Source: Acinetobacter sp. NIPH 2100 (lineage in GTDB: Bacteria; Pseudomonadota; Gammaproteobacteria; Pseudomonadales; Moraxellaceae). Taken from it: a stretch of 64,000 nt of DNA. Made by a program: the position numbers and the translations under genes. The stretch is taken from NCBI RefSeq assembly GCF_000369805.1, contig NZ_KB850224.1:3824460-3888459 (forward strand). Direction: 5' to 3'. Of the stretch, positions 43,006-51,144 are shown one piece after another; the stretch's first letter is position 1; the number at the start of each line of letters is the position of its first letter. A model generated the notes under the pieces. The model was not told the DNA's origin. It saw nothing but the letters and a program-made list of their open reading frames with translations, and did not search any database.

Positions 43006-44370
43006 ATGTCAACGACTGTTATTATTCTTGCAGCAGGGAAAGGAACGCGAATGCGTTCACAACTACCAAAAGTATTACAACCACTGGCAGGTCGTCCACT
43101 GCTTGGACATGTGATTCAGACAGCAAAAAAACTCCATGCCCAAAATATTATTACCATTTATGGACATGGCGGCGAACTGGTTAAACAAAACTTTGCTGCT
43201 GAACAAATTGAATGGGTTGAACAAGCAGAACAACTCGGAACAGGCCATGCCGTGCAAATGACTTTGCCTGTTTTACCGCAAGAAGGTGTTTCACTGATTT
43301 TATCTGGCGATGTACCCTGTATTCAGGCAGATACGCTACAAAAATTATTGGATGCATCAACTCAAACAGGCATTGGCTTAGTGACGCTCACTGTAGATGA
43401 TGCAACAGGCTATGGTCGTATTGTTCGCAAAGATGGCAAAATTCAGGCCATTGTTGAACATAAAGATGCCAACGAAGAACAACGCCAAATTAAAGAATTT
43501 AATACAGGCATTTATTGTGTCAGTAATGCAAAACTGCATGAGTGGTTGCCTCAACTTTCAAATGAAAATGCGCAAGGTGAATACTACCTCACCGATATTG
43601 TTGCGATGGCAATTGCAGATGGCTTAGAAGTTGCCTCAGTTGAACCAGAGCTTGCGTTTGAAGTTGAAGGTGTGAATAACCGCTTACAACTTGCTACCTT
43701 GGAACGCCAATTTCAGCAGCAGCAAGCCAAAGAATTGATGCTACAAGGTGTTCACCTGATTGATCCAAATCGTTTTGATTTACGTGGTAGTTTAAAATGC
43801 GGTCAAGACGTACAAATTGATGTCAATGTCATCATCGAAGGTGACTGTGAACTGGGCGATAACGTACAACTCGGCGCAGGATGTATTTTAAAAAATACCC
43901 GTATTGCTGCGGGCACTAAAGTTCAAGCCTATAGCATTTTTGAAAATGCAGTGGTTGGTGAAAGTGCTCAAATTGGTCCTTTCGCGCGTTTACGTCCAGG
44001 TGCCAATCTTGCCAATGAAGTGCATATTGGCAACTTCGTTGAAGTGAAAAATTCAAATATCGGACTCGGTTCCAAAGCCAATCACTTCACCTATTTAGGT
44101 GATGCTGATATTGGTGCGGGCTGTAATATTGGTGCAGGAACCATTACCTGTAATTATGATGGCGCGAATAAACATCGTACTATTATCGAAGACAATGTAT
44201 TTATTGGTACCAATAACTCATTGGTTGCACCAATCAGAATTGGTCAAGGCGCAACAACAGGTGCAGGATCAACACTCACCCGAGATGTGGCTGAGCATAG
44301 TTTAGCTGTCGAACGATCAAAACAGTTTGAAAAAGCAAATTATCAACGTCCCCAAAAGCTGAAAAAATAA
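43006..44370 (+). CDS. glmU: Bifunctional UDP-N-acetylglucosamine pyrophosphorylase/glucosamine-1-phosphate N-acetyltransferase
   Basis: GlmU makes UDP-GlcNAc for peptidoglycan and lipopolysaccharide. The 454-residue protein has the pyrophosphorylase domain with LAAGKGTRMRSQLPKVLQPLAG (4-25), QLGTGHAVQM and SGDVPCI. A left-handed beta-helix acetyltransferase domain follows from about 250, with hexapeptide repeats, FARLRPGANLANEVHIGNFVEVKNS, NHFTYLGDADIGAGCNIGAGTITCNYDG and HRTIIEDNVFIGTNNSLVAP. It is 12 bp upstream of glmS, so two consecutive enzymes of the pathway are made together. Confidence 0.97.
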   Translation: MSTTVIILAAGKGTRMRSQLPKVLQPLAGRPLLGHVIQTAKKLHAQNIITIYGHGGELVKQNFAAEQIEWVEQAEQLGTGHAVQMTLPVLPQEGVSLILSGDVPCIQADTLQKLLDASTQTGIGLVTLTVDDATGYGRIVRKDGKIQAIVEHKDANEEQRQIKEFNTGIYCVSNAKLHEWLPQLSNENAQGEYYLTDIVAMAIADGLEVASVEPELAFEVEGVNNRLQLATLERQFQQQQAKELMLQGVHLIDPNRFDLRGSLKCGQDVQIDVNVIIEGDCELGDNVQLGAGCILKNTRIAAGTKVQAYSIFENAVVGESAQIGPFARLRPGANLANEVHIGNFVEVKNSNIGLGSKANHFTYLGDADIGAGCNIGAGTITCNYDGANKHRTIIEDNVFIGTNNSLVAPIRIGQGATTGAGSTLTRDVAEHSLAVERSKQFEKANYQRPQKLKK

Positions 44371-44382
44371 GAGGATAAAATT

Positions 44383-46221
44383 ATGTGTGGTATTGTTGGT
44401 GGCGTTGCTGAACGTTGTGTAACAGATATTCTTATTGAAGGACTGAAACGCCTTGAATACCGTGGCTATGACTCTGCAGGCTTAGCTTTATTAAATAATC
44501 AAAAAATCTTACGTGAACGTCGTGTTGGTAAAGTTGCTAACTTGGCTGAAGCGGTGTCAGAACAGCACTTAACTGGAAATGTCGGGATTGCGCACACACG
44601 TTGGGCAACCCACGGTAAACCGACTGAAAATAATGCGCATCCGCACGTTTCAGGCAATGTGGCTGTCGTTCATAACGGGATTATTGAGAACTACCAAGAA
44701 CTCAAAGATGAACTACAAGCTTTAGGCTATGTGTTTAGTTCACAAACCGATACCGAAGTTGTTGCGCACCTTGTCAATGATGCGTTGAAGCAAACCTATA
44801 GCCTGTTGGAAGCTGTACAGAAAGTCATTCCTCAGCTAAAAGGTGCTTTTGCATTAGGGATTGTTCACACTGCACATCCAGATGAACTGATTACTGTTCG
44901 TGAAGGTTCACCATTAGTAATTGGTGTAGGTATTGGTGAAAACTTTATCAGCTCTGACCAATTGGCCTTATTGCCCGTCACCAATCGCTTCGTGTATTTA
45001 GAAGAAGGTGATATCGCTCGCCTAACACGTACCAGCATTGAAGTCTTTGCAAAGGGTCAACGTGTTGAGCGTCCAGTCAAAGAGTTAGATGCAACCGTTA
45101 GCAATGTATCTAAGGGTGAATATAAGCACTTCATGCTCAAGGAAATTTACGAGCAACCAGAAGCAATTCAACAAACCATTTCTCAAGCATTGAATGGCAA
45201 CAGCTTACGTGAAGATTTCCTCAGCCATGCCAATGCTGATTTTGATAAAATTCAGCAAATCCAAATCATTGCCTGTGGTACCAGTTACCATGCAGGGATG
45301 ATTGCCAAATATTGGTTTGAACAACTGATTGGTGTGCCTTGCCAAGTTGAAATTGCCAGTGAATTCCGCTATCGCACGCCTGTAATTGTTGCCAATACCT
45401 TGTATATCTGTATTTCACAATCTGGTGAAACCGCCGATACATTAGCTGCATTACGTGAAACCCAAAAACGTGCCAAGGCAAACAACATTGACATCAGCAC
45501 CATGACGATTTGTAACGTTGCAACCTCATCAATGGTTCGCGAAACAGATCATCATTTGCTTACCCTTGCTGGCCCTGAAATTGGGGTTGCTTCAACCAAA
45601 GCATTTACCACGCAACTTGCGGCATTGATGTTATTAATCCTGAAAGTTGGTCAAGTCAAAAATCGCTTATCTGATGCCCAGCTGAATGAAATTACCACTG
45701 CATTATGGCACTGCCCGAAAGTGATTTTAGATACCTTACAAGGTGATACTGAAATTCTGCGTTTGTCGGCATTGTTTGTTGAGAAGAATCACTGCTTATT
45801 CTTGGGCCGTGGAACACACTTCCCAATCGCACTTGAAGGCGCATTGAAACTGAAAGAAATTTCGTATATTCATGCCGAAGGTTATGCAGCGGGTGAGTTG
45901 AAGCATGGTCCACTTGCTTTGGTGGATAATGAAATGCCAGTGGTTATTTTGGCACCTCAAGATGACATGCTCGATAAACTCAAATCGAATATGGAAGAAG
46001 TACAGGCACGTGGTGGTGAACTATTTGTTTTTGCAGATGAGAACAGCGGTATTCATGGCAAAGACCGTCAACATGTTGTACATATCCCTGCGGTAAATGA
46101 ATGGTTAGCGCCAATTGTTTATAGCGTACCGGTACAGCTGTTGTCTTACCATGTTGCTGTTTTACGCGGTACTGATGTCGATCAGCCACGTAACCTTGCC
46201 AAGAGTGTAACGGTAGAATAA
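44383..46221 (+). CDS. glmS: Glutamine-fructose-6-phosphate aminotransferase (isomerizing)
   Basis: GlmS makes glucosamine 6-phosphate, the first committed amino sugar. The 612-residue protein has a glutaminase domain with nucleophile Cys2 (MCGIVGG), HTRWATHGKPTENNAHPH and NGIIENY. Two SIS sugar-isomerase domains follow (CGTSYHAGMIAKYW and SQSGETADTLAALR; GRGTHFPIALEGALKLKEISYIHAEGYAAGELKHGP), and the tail ends DQPRNLAKSVTVE, the conserved GlmS C-terminus. The GAGGATAAA ribosome site is good. A terminator follows 6 bp after the stop. No glmS ribozyme was seen, as expected outside Firmicutes. Confidence 0.97.
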   Translation: MCGIVGGVAERCVTDILIEGLKRLEYRGYDSAGLALLNNQKILRERRVGKVANLAEAVSEQHLTGNVGIAHTRWATHGKPTENNAHPHVSGNVAVVHNGIIENYQELKDELQALGYVFSSQTDTEVVAHLVNDALKQTYSLLEAVQKVIPQLKGAFALGIVHTAHPDELITVREGSPLVIGVGIGENFISSDQLALLPVTNRFVYLEEGDIARLTRTSIEVFAKGQRVERPVKELDATVSNVSKGEYKHFMLKEIYEQPEAIQQTISQALNGNSLREDFLSHANADFDKIQQIQIIACGTSYHAGMIAKYWFEQLIGVPCQVEIASEFRYRTPVIVANTLYICISQSGETADTLAALRETQKRAKANNIDISTMTICNVATSSMVRETDHHLLTLAGPEIGVASTKAFTTQLAALMLLILKVGQVKNRLSDAQLNEITTALWHCPKVILDTLQGDTEILRLSALFVEKNHCLFLGRGTHFPIALEGALKLKEISYIHAEGYAAGELKHGPLALVDNEMPVVILAPQDDMLDKLKSNMEEVQARGGELFVFADENSGIHGKDRQHVVHIPAVNEWLAPIVYSVPVQLLSYHVAVLRGTDVDQPRNLAKSVTVE

Positions 46222-46227
46222 TATTTT

Positions 46228-46263
46228 AACTCGAAGGAGGGTTCGCCCTTCTTCGAGTTTTTC
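46228..46263 (+). terminator. Terminator of glmU-glmS
   Basis: A 14-bp stem AACTCGAAGGAGGG/CCCTTCTTCGAGTT, with one G-T pair, capped by a stable TTCG tetraloop and followed by a T run. Confidence 0.88.
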
Positions 46264-46300
46264 ATTATATTTTTAGTGAATTAGAATAAAAATCTTAGGT

Positions 46301-46939
46301 TTAAGCCACGTATCTAGTGGTTTTATGATTTAGTAAAACAATCGAATTGAGAATAATCACACCTAAAATTGAAATTAGAATTAATTTCCAATCCACAAAG
46401 AACAATGAAGCCAATAAGATGATCAGATCGATACCCAACTGTACTTTTCCTGCTGCGATGTGAAAGCGCTCCTGCAAATACAGCGCCAGTAAATTAATGC
46501 CTCCTAGACTAGAACGATGTCTAAACAGAATTAAAAAACTTACCCCCATCAACACATTGGCAAAAATGGTCGCATAAATTGGATTTACATCCGAAAGATG
46601 AAAAAATTGCGGAATAATTTCAGTAAAACCAGCCAATAATGCAACTGCAATAAAAGTTTTTACCACCAACGCAACACCCATTTTTTTATAGGCGAAATAG
46701 TAAAATGGGATATTGATCAGGAAAAACAAAACACCAAATTTAATGTCGGTAATATAGTGCAGCAATAAAGATAAGCCCGCTGTACCACCCGTCATAATCC
46801 CTGCTTGCTGGAGTAACGTCATGGCAAAAGAAAGAATAAATGTCCCAATCAACATTGCCAATGCATCTTCAATCTTGGAGTGTTGGTCGATTATAGGCAC
46901 GACTGGACTGACCAAAGATACATTCTGATCGGTATTCAT
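46301..46939 (-). CDS. YitT family membrane protein
   Basis: 212 residues with about five membrane helices. Family segments: IGTFILSFAMTLLQQAGIMTGGTAGLSLLLHYITDIKFGVLFFLINIPFYYFAYKKMG and FRHRSSLGGINLLALYLQERFHIAAGKVQLGIDLIILLASL. YitT/DUF161 proteins are of unknown function, possibly transporters. The ATG at 46937-46939 is preferred to an upstream TTG. It is monocistronic; its 3' end faces glmS. Confidence 0.87.
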   Translation of the reverse strand: MNTDQNVSLVSPVVPIIDQHSKIEDALAMLIGTFILSFAMTLLQQAGIMTGGTAGLSLLLHYITDIKFGVLFFLINIPFYYFAYKKMGVALVVKTFIAVALLAGFTEIIPQFFHLSDVNPIYATIFANVLMGVSFLILFRHRSSLGGINLLALYLQERFHIAAGKVQLGIDLIILLASLFFVDWKLILISILGVIILNSIVLLNHKTTRYVA

Positions 46940-47156
46940 AACAGTACAACTCAATAGGAGAACAACAGAAGGGAGAGAATGCTTTCAAAGAAAGACATGG
47001 CATATTTGATCATTTTTATTAATATTTCGCAATTTATTCTTATATTTTTGCCATAAATGCAATTTATATTCAAAATACGCCAATTCGAATAATCAATCCC
47101 TTTTACTTGACTAGCCCTGTTATTTTGAATGTGATTTCAGCAGATCAAGCTTGTAT

Positions 47157-47621
47157 TTATTTAATCGCAATCCCGTTTTCTTTTAACTTTTCAAGTACGA
47201 TAGAGGTATTCAGATTACTCACCCCAAAATTTTGTGAAGACAGAATCCCAATCAGCTTAACCATTTCATCCAAGTTTTTAACCGCAACTTTCAGGGCAAA
47301 ATCATAACTCCCCGTCAGTTTATGAATATCTTTCACCGCAGGCTCATGCATCAGAAATTCAACAAAACGATCATGCGTTGCATCATGGTAATTCTGCAAT
47401 TTCACTTCAATAATGCCCATAATCGGTGCTGGATCTGCACTCAATGCGATTTGTGCATAATAGCCTGTAATAATTTTTTTCTGCTCGAGATTAACGCGAC
47501 GGCGTGAACATTGTGAGGTCGACAAACCCACCAATTCAGCGAGTTCCTGATTGGCCAAACGTCCATTCATTTGTAAATGATGAATAATTTTCTGATCAAA
47601 ATCATCAAGTTCGACTGTCAT
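47157..47621 (-). CDS. Lrp/AsnC family transcriptional regulator
   Basis: 154 residues. N-terminal HTH LDDFDQKIIHHLQMNGRLANQELAELVGLSTSQCSRRRVNLEQKKIITGYYAQI and C-terminal RAM domain IIEVKLQNYHDATHDRFVEFLMHEPAVKDIHKLTGSYDFALKVAVKNLDEM, which senses small ligands, often amino acids. The Cys-containing recognition helix SQCSRRR is typical of a large proteobacterial subgroup. Neighbours give no clear target. The 200-bp upstream gap to pncA has no gene. Confidence 0.9.
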   Translation of the reverse strand: MTVELDDFDQKIIHHLQMNGRLANQELAELVGLSTSQCSRRRVNLEQKKIITGYYAQIALSADPAPIMGIIEVKLQNYHDATHDRFVEFLMHEPAVKDIHKLTGSYDFALKVAVKNLDEMVKLIGILSSQNFGVSNLNTSIVLEKLKENGIAIK

Positions 47622-47712
47622 AAAATGCTCAATTTTGCCTTAAGTCACGGTTTCACTGATGCTGATACATCAGTTTTAGAAGTTTAACGCCTTTAGATCA
47701 AGCAGCTCAAGC

Positions 47713-48345
47713 TTATGGCAAAATTGCAGTCGATTGAATGCGCCGAATCCCTTGCTCTAACATACTTTGCCATGCATTTTGCAACGAACCATTTAAATCA
47801 ATGGCTTTACAGGCATCTTCAATCACATAGGTTTTAAATCCCATTTGTGCGGCATCTAAGGCTGTCCATGCTACACAAAAGTCTGTAGCAATACCCACGA
47901 TATAGACCGTATCAATTTGATGTTCGGTTAAATAGCCCTTAAGACCCGTCGGTGTTCTGCGATCCGCTTCCATAAAGGCAGAATAACTATCAATCTCGGC
48001 ATGAAAGCCTTTACGGATAATCAATTGTGCCGTTGGAATATCAAGATCAGGGTGAAATTCAGCATCATGTGTGCCCTGTACACAATGTCTTGGCCATAAC
48101 ACTTGAGTTCCGTACGGCAATTCAATGGTTTCAAATGGCTGTTTATTTTCATGATTGTCGGCAAAAGAAATATGCTGATCGGGATGCCAGTCTTGCGTTA
48201 GCACCACTGTTTCAAACTGGCGCGCCAGTTGATTAATGAGTGGGATAATCTGATCAGCCGCAGTGACTGCCAAGTTTCCACCAGAGGTAAATCCATTTTG
48301 TACGTCGACGACAATTAGGGCGCTGCGTTTCGAGTCTGTCTGCAT
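47713..48345 (-). CDS. pncA: Nicotinamidase
   Basis: PncA deaminates nicotinamide to nicotinate, feeding PncB (encoded at 31.1 kb). The 210 residues from the chosen ATG start MQTDSKRSALIVVDVQNGFTSGGNLAV, with the catalytic Asp in VVDVQNGF. The metal-binding QDWHPDQHISFA and HCVQGTHDAEFH follow, and then the nucleophile Cys in VGIATDFCVAWTALDA. The frame extends 66 bases further upstream, but that part is Lys/Ser/Arg-rich and unlike the family. Confidence 0.94.
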   Translation of the reverse strand: MQTDSKRSALIVVDVQNGFTSGGNLAVTAADQIIPLINQLARQFETVVLTQDWHPDQHISFADNHENKQPFETIELPYGTQVLWPRHCVQGTHDAEFHPDLDIPTAQLIIRKGFHAEIDSYSAFMEADRRTPTGLKGYLTEHQIDTVYIVGIATDFCVAWTALDAAQMGFKTYVIEDACKAIDLNGSLQNAWQSMLEQGIRRIQSTAILP

Positions 48346-48635
48346 CTCATTATTCAATCTAGATCGCTTCTTGCTACACCATACGCTGCCTATCATCGTC
48401 TGACTAGCCATCCGTCAACTTTTCATAAGATGAAAATCATTCAGGACAAAGATGAATGAAAGTTTTCGGCTGTTTGACTAAAGCATATTGTTCTTATGCC
48501 GCCGATCAGTCATAATTTGCATAATTGTCATTCAATCGAATTCATTATTGAACGGCGAATCAAAATACTGCAACCATCCAATATTTCGTTTCAACTAATT
48601 CAATCTCGGATGGGAAAATAGGATAGTTTTTTAAA

Positions 48636-49529
48636 ATGACTCAGCTAGCACAGAATATTCAAGGTTCAATTGTCGCACTCGTCACCCCTATGTTTGAAGA
48701 TGGTCGCGTAGATTGGAAGAGCCTTGAGAAGCTCGTTGAGTGGCACATCCAACAAGGTACACATAGTATTGTTGCTGTTGGCACAACGGGCGAAGCGTCT
48801 ACATTAAGCATGGACGAGCACACACAGGTCATCAAAGAAGTGATTCGTGTAGCCAATAAACGCATCCCAATTATCGCGGGTACAGGTGCAAACTCAACTC
48901 ACGAAGCAATCGAACTCACTAAAGCAGCCAAAGAACTCGGTGCTGATGCAGCGTTGCTCGTTACGCCATATTATAATAAACCAACACAAGAAGGCTTATA
49001 TCAACACTACAAAGCTATCGCTGAAGCAGTTGATATTCCACAAATTCTTTATAATGTTCCAGGTCGTACTGGTGTCGACATGCAAAATGAGACAGTCATT
49101 CGTCTTGCCGATCTTAAAAACATTGTTGGGATTAAAGATGCAACAGGTGATGTACCACGTGGTCAAGCCCTCATCGAAGGTTTAAACGACAAAATCGCGG
49201 TTTACTCGGGCGACGACGAAACTGCTTGGGAACTGATTTTATTGGGTGCCAAAGGTAATATTTCGGTTACAGCCAATGTTGCGCCAAAACAAATGAGCGA
49301 AGTTTGTGAAGCTGCCTTGGCGGGCGATAAAGCAAAAGCGCAAAGTCTGAATCAACAAATTGCAAATCTACACAATATTTTGTTTTGCGAATCAAACCCA
49401 ATTCCTGTGAAATGGGCGTTGCATGAGATGGGATACATTAGTACAGGTTTACGCCTGCCACTAACCGCTCTCGCAGAACAATATCGTGAACCGCTCCGCA
49501 CAGATTTAAAAACTGCGGGCATTATTTAA
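48636..49529 (+). CDS. dapA: 4-hydroxy-tetrahydrodipicolinate synthase
   Basis: DapA starts the lysine/diaminopimelate branch from pyruvate and aspartate semialdehyde. It is a 297-residue TIM-barrel enzyme. Key residues: Schiff-base Lys167 in IVGIKDATGD, catalytic Tyr139 in ILYNVPGRTG, and VGTTGEASTLSMDEH with the substrate-binding Thr pair. Length is standard. It is followed 12 bp later by bamC and then purC, the same order as in E. coli (dapA-bamC-purC). Confidence 0.97.
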   Translation: MTQLAQNIQGSIVALVTPMFEDGRVDWKSLEKLVEWHIQQGTHSIVAVGTTGEASTLSMDEHTQVIKEVIRVANKRIPIIAGTGANSTHEAIELTKAAKELGADAALLVTPYYNKPTQEGLYQHYKAIAEAVDIPQILYNVPGRTGVDMQNETVIRLADLKNIVGIKDATGDVPRGQALIEGLNDKIAVYSGDDETAWELILLGAKGNISVTANVAPKQMSEVCEAALAGDKAKAQSLNQQIANLHNILFCESNPIPVKWALHEMGYISTGLRLPLTALAEQYREPLRTDLKTAGII

Positions 49530-49541
49530 TACGAGCAATTT

Positions 49542-50147
49542 ATGATGCAATTACGTCTTGGTGTTGTCCTAGTCATTTCAGCTTTAAGTTTGGCTGGTTG
49601 TGGTCGTTTTGCCCTCAATAATCATTCTTTAGATTATAAAAAAGCGCAAGCGCTTGAACCACTCAAGTTCCCTGAGAATGCAACGGTAAGACCATTCACG
49701 CCTTTGTATCCAGCACCAACGGTTGATCCACTTGCGATTCAGCATGCGCCAACATTTGAGAGCAAGACTGGCAACCGTTACGCATTACCTCGCCCAGAGT
49801 CAATGCAAGCCGCAACCAATACTACTGAAGCGACAGCAACCAGCTTGGGTCGTCCACAACTGGTGATGGATGGCAATAAAAATCCGTTACTTAAAGTGGA
49901 AGGTCCAACAGCAAGTGCTTGGCAATATACCTTTGCAACGGTCAGCAGCCTCAACTACAAAGTCATCTCTCAAGCAGATCATGGCTATGAGGCAACCATT
50001 CAGGTCGACAATCAAAGCTATGTATTGAAGCTTTCTGCTGTTGGCTCAAGCAATACCATTGCCCTCTTCAAACTCGACACTACCTTTGCCGATCCTAAAG
50101 TTGCAACTGAAGTGTTAGCCCAGATTTACCAAAATTGGCCAGCCTAG
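49542..50147 (+). CDS. bamC: BamC-like outer-membrane assembly lipoprotein
   Basis: BamC (NlpB) is a lipoprotein of the BAM complex that inserts outer-membrane proteins. The 201-residue protein has a lipobox LAGC (MMQLRLGVVLVISALSLAGC) and then an unfolded-looking segment with YKKAQALEPLKFPENA, which corresponds to the BamD-binding N-terminal stretch. A single helix-grip-like domain follows (about 110-200). E. coli BamC has two such domains and about 344 residues, so this is a short version. Assignment rests heavily on position between dapA and purC. Confidence 0.75.
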   Translation: MMQLRLGVVLVISALSLAGCGRFALNNHSLDYKKAQALEPLKFPENATVRPFTPLYPAPTVDPLAIQHAPTFESKTGNRYALPRPESMQAATNTTEATATSLGRPQLVMDGNKNPLLKVEGPTASAWQYTFATVSSLNYKVISQADHGYEATIQVDNQSYVLKLSAVGSSNTIALFKLDTTFADPKVATEVLAQIYQNWPA

Positions 50148-50182
50148 TCGTTTACTAGGCATATTTTTCAAAAGGTTCCTCC

Positions 50183-50902
50183 ATGTTAAAACAAACCTTG
50201 CTCTATACTGGTAAAGCAAAATCTGTATACGAGACAGATAACGCTGATCACCTGATTTTGGTCTTTCGTGATGATGCCTCGGCATTTAATGGCGAAAAAA
50301 TTGAGCAACTCGATCGTAAGGGCAAGGTCAACAACCGTTTTAACGCCTTCATCATGGAAAAACTGGCTGAAGCGGGTATCGAAACGCATTTTGAGAAGTT
50401 ACTTTCTCCAACTGAAGTATTGGTTAAAAAACTTCAAATGATCCCTGTTGAATGTGTCATTCGTAACTATGCTGCTGGTTCACTTTGCCGTCGTTTAGGC
50501 GTTGAAGAAGGCAAAGAGTTAACACCGCCAACATTTGAATTATTCTTTAAAGATGATGCACTTGGCGATCCAATGGTGAACGAATCTCAAGCAATTGCTT
50601 TAGGTTGGGCAACAGCGGAACAACTTGAAAAAATGAAAGAACTCACTTACCAAGTGAATGATGTGCTTAAAGCATTATTTGACGCAGGTAATATGATTCT
50701 GGTTGATTTCAAACTTGAATTCGGCGTATTCCATGACCGTATCGTACTGGGTGATGAATTCTCTCCAGATGGTTGCCGTTTATGGGACAAAGACACTAAG
50801 AAAAAACTTGATAAAGACCGTTTCCGCCAAGGTTTAGGTGGTGTGGTTGAAGCTTATGAAGAAGTTGCTGCACGTTTAGGCATTAACTTAGACAATATCT
50901 AA
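50183..50902 (+). CDS. purC: Phosphoribosylaminoimidazole-succinocarboxamide synthase
   Basis: PurC (SAICAR synthase) performs step 8 of purine synthesis. It is 239 residues. Signatures: LLYTGKAKSVYETDNADHLILVFRDDASAFNGEK, ETHFEKLL, VECVIRNYAAGSLCRRLGVEEG, LVDFKLEFG and LGDEFSPDGCRLWDKDT. It is complete and standard. A terminator follows 28 bp later, closing the dapA-bamC-purC unit. Confidence 0.97.
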   Translation: MLKQTLLYTGKAKSVYETDNADHLILVFRDDASAFNGEKIEQLDRKGKVNNRFNAFIMEKLAEAGIETHFEKLLSPTEVLVKKLQMIPVECVIRNYAAGSLCRRLGVEEGKELTPPTFELFFKDDALGDPMVNESQAIALGWATAEQLEKMKELTYQVNDVLKALFDAGNMILVDFKLEFGVFHDRIVLGDEFSPDGCRLWDKDTKKKLDKDRFRQGLGGVVEAYEEVAARLGINLDNI

Positions 50903-50930
50903 GTCTATCTAAGCATTTAACACGCTTAAA

Positions 50931-50958
50931 AAGACCAGCTCAATCGGGCTGGTTTTTT
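50931..50958 (+). terminator. Terminator downstream of purC
   Basis: ACCAGC/GCTGGT stem, 8-base loop, then T6. Confidence 0.83.
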
Positions 50959-51144
50959 ATTGCCTATTCAAAAATGAGCAACTTCATTTTAAATATCAAC
51001 ACCATATAAATCATCAACTTAAAATTCATAGAAATAGCTTTGCGAGTTTTATTCTAATCTTATGTTTTTATATTGTTTTTGATTTTTTTTTGATCCTCCT
51101 ACCATGTTCACAAATGTTTACAGAACTTGAGTCAGAAGATCAAA

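Noticed and set aside
44371..44382. glmS ribozyme in the glmU-glmS gap
   Set aside because: The gap is only 12 bp and this ribozyme belongs to Gram-positive lineages.
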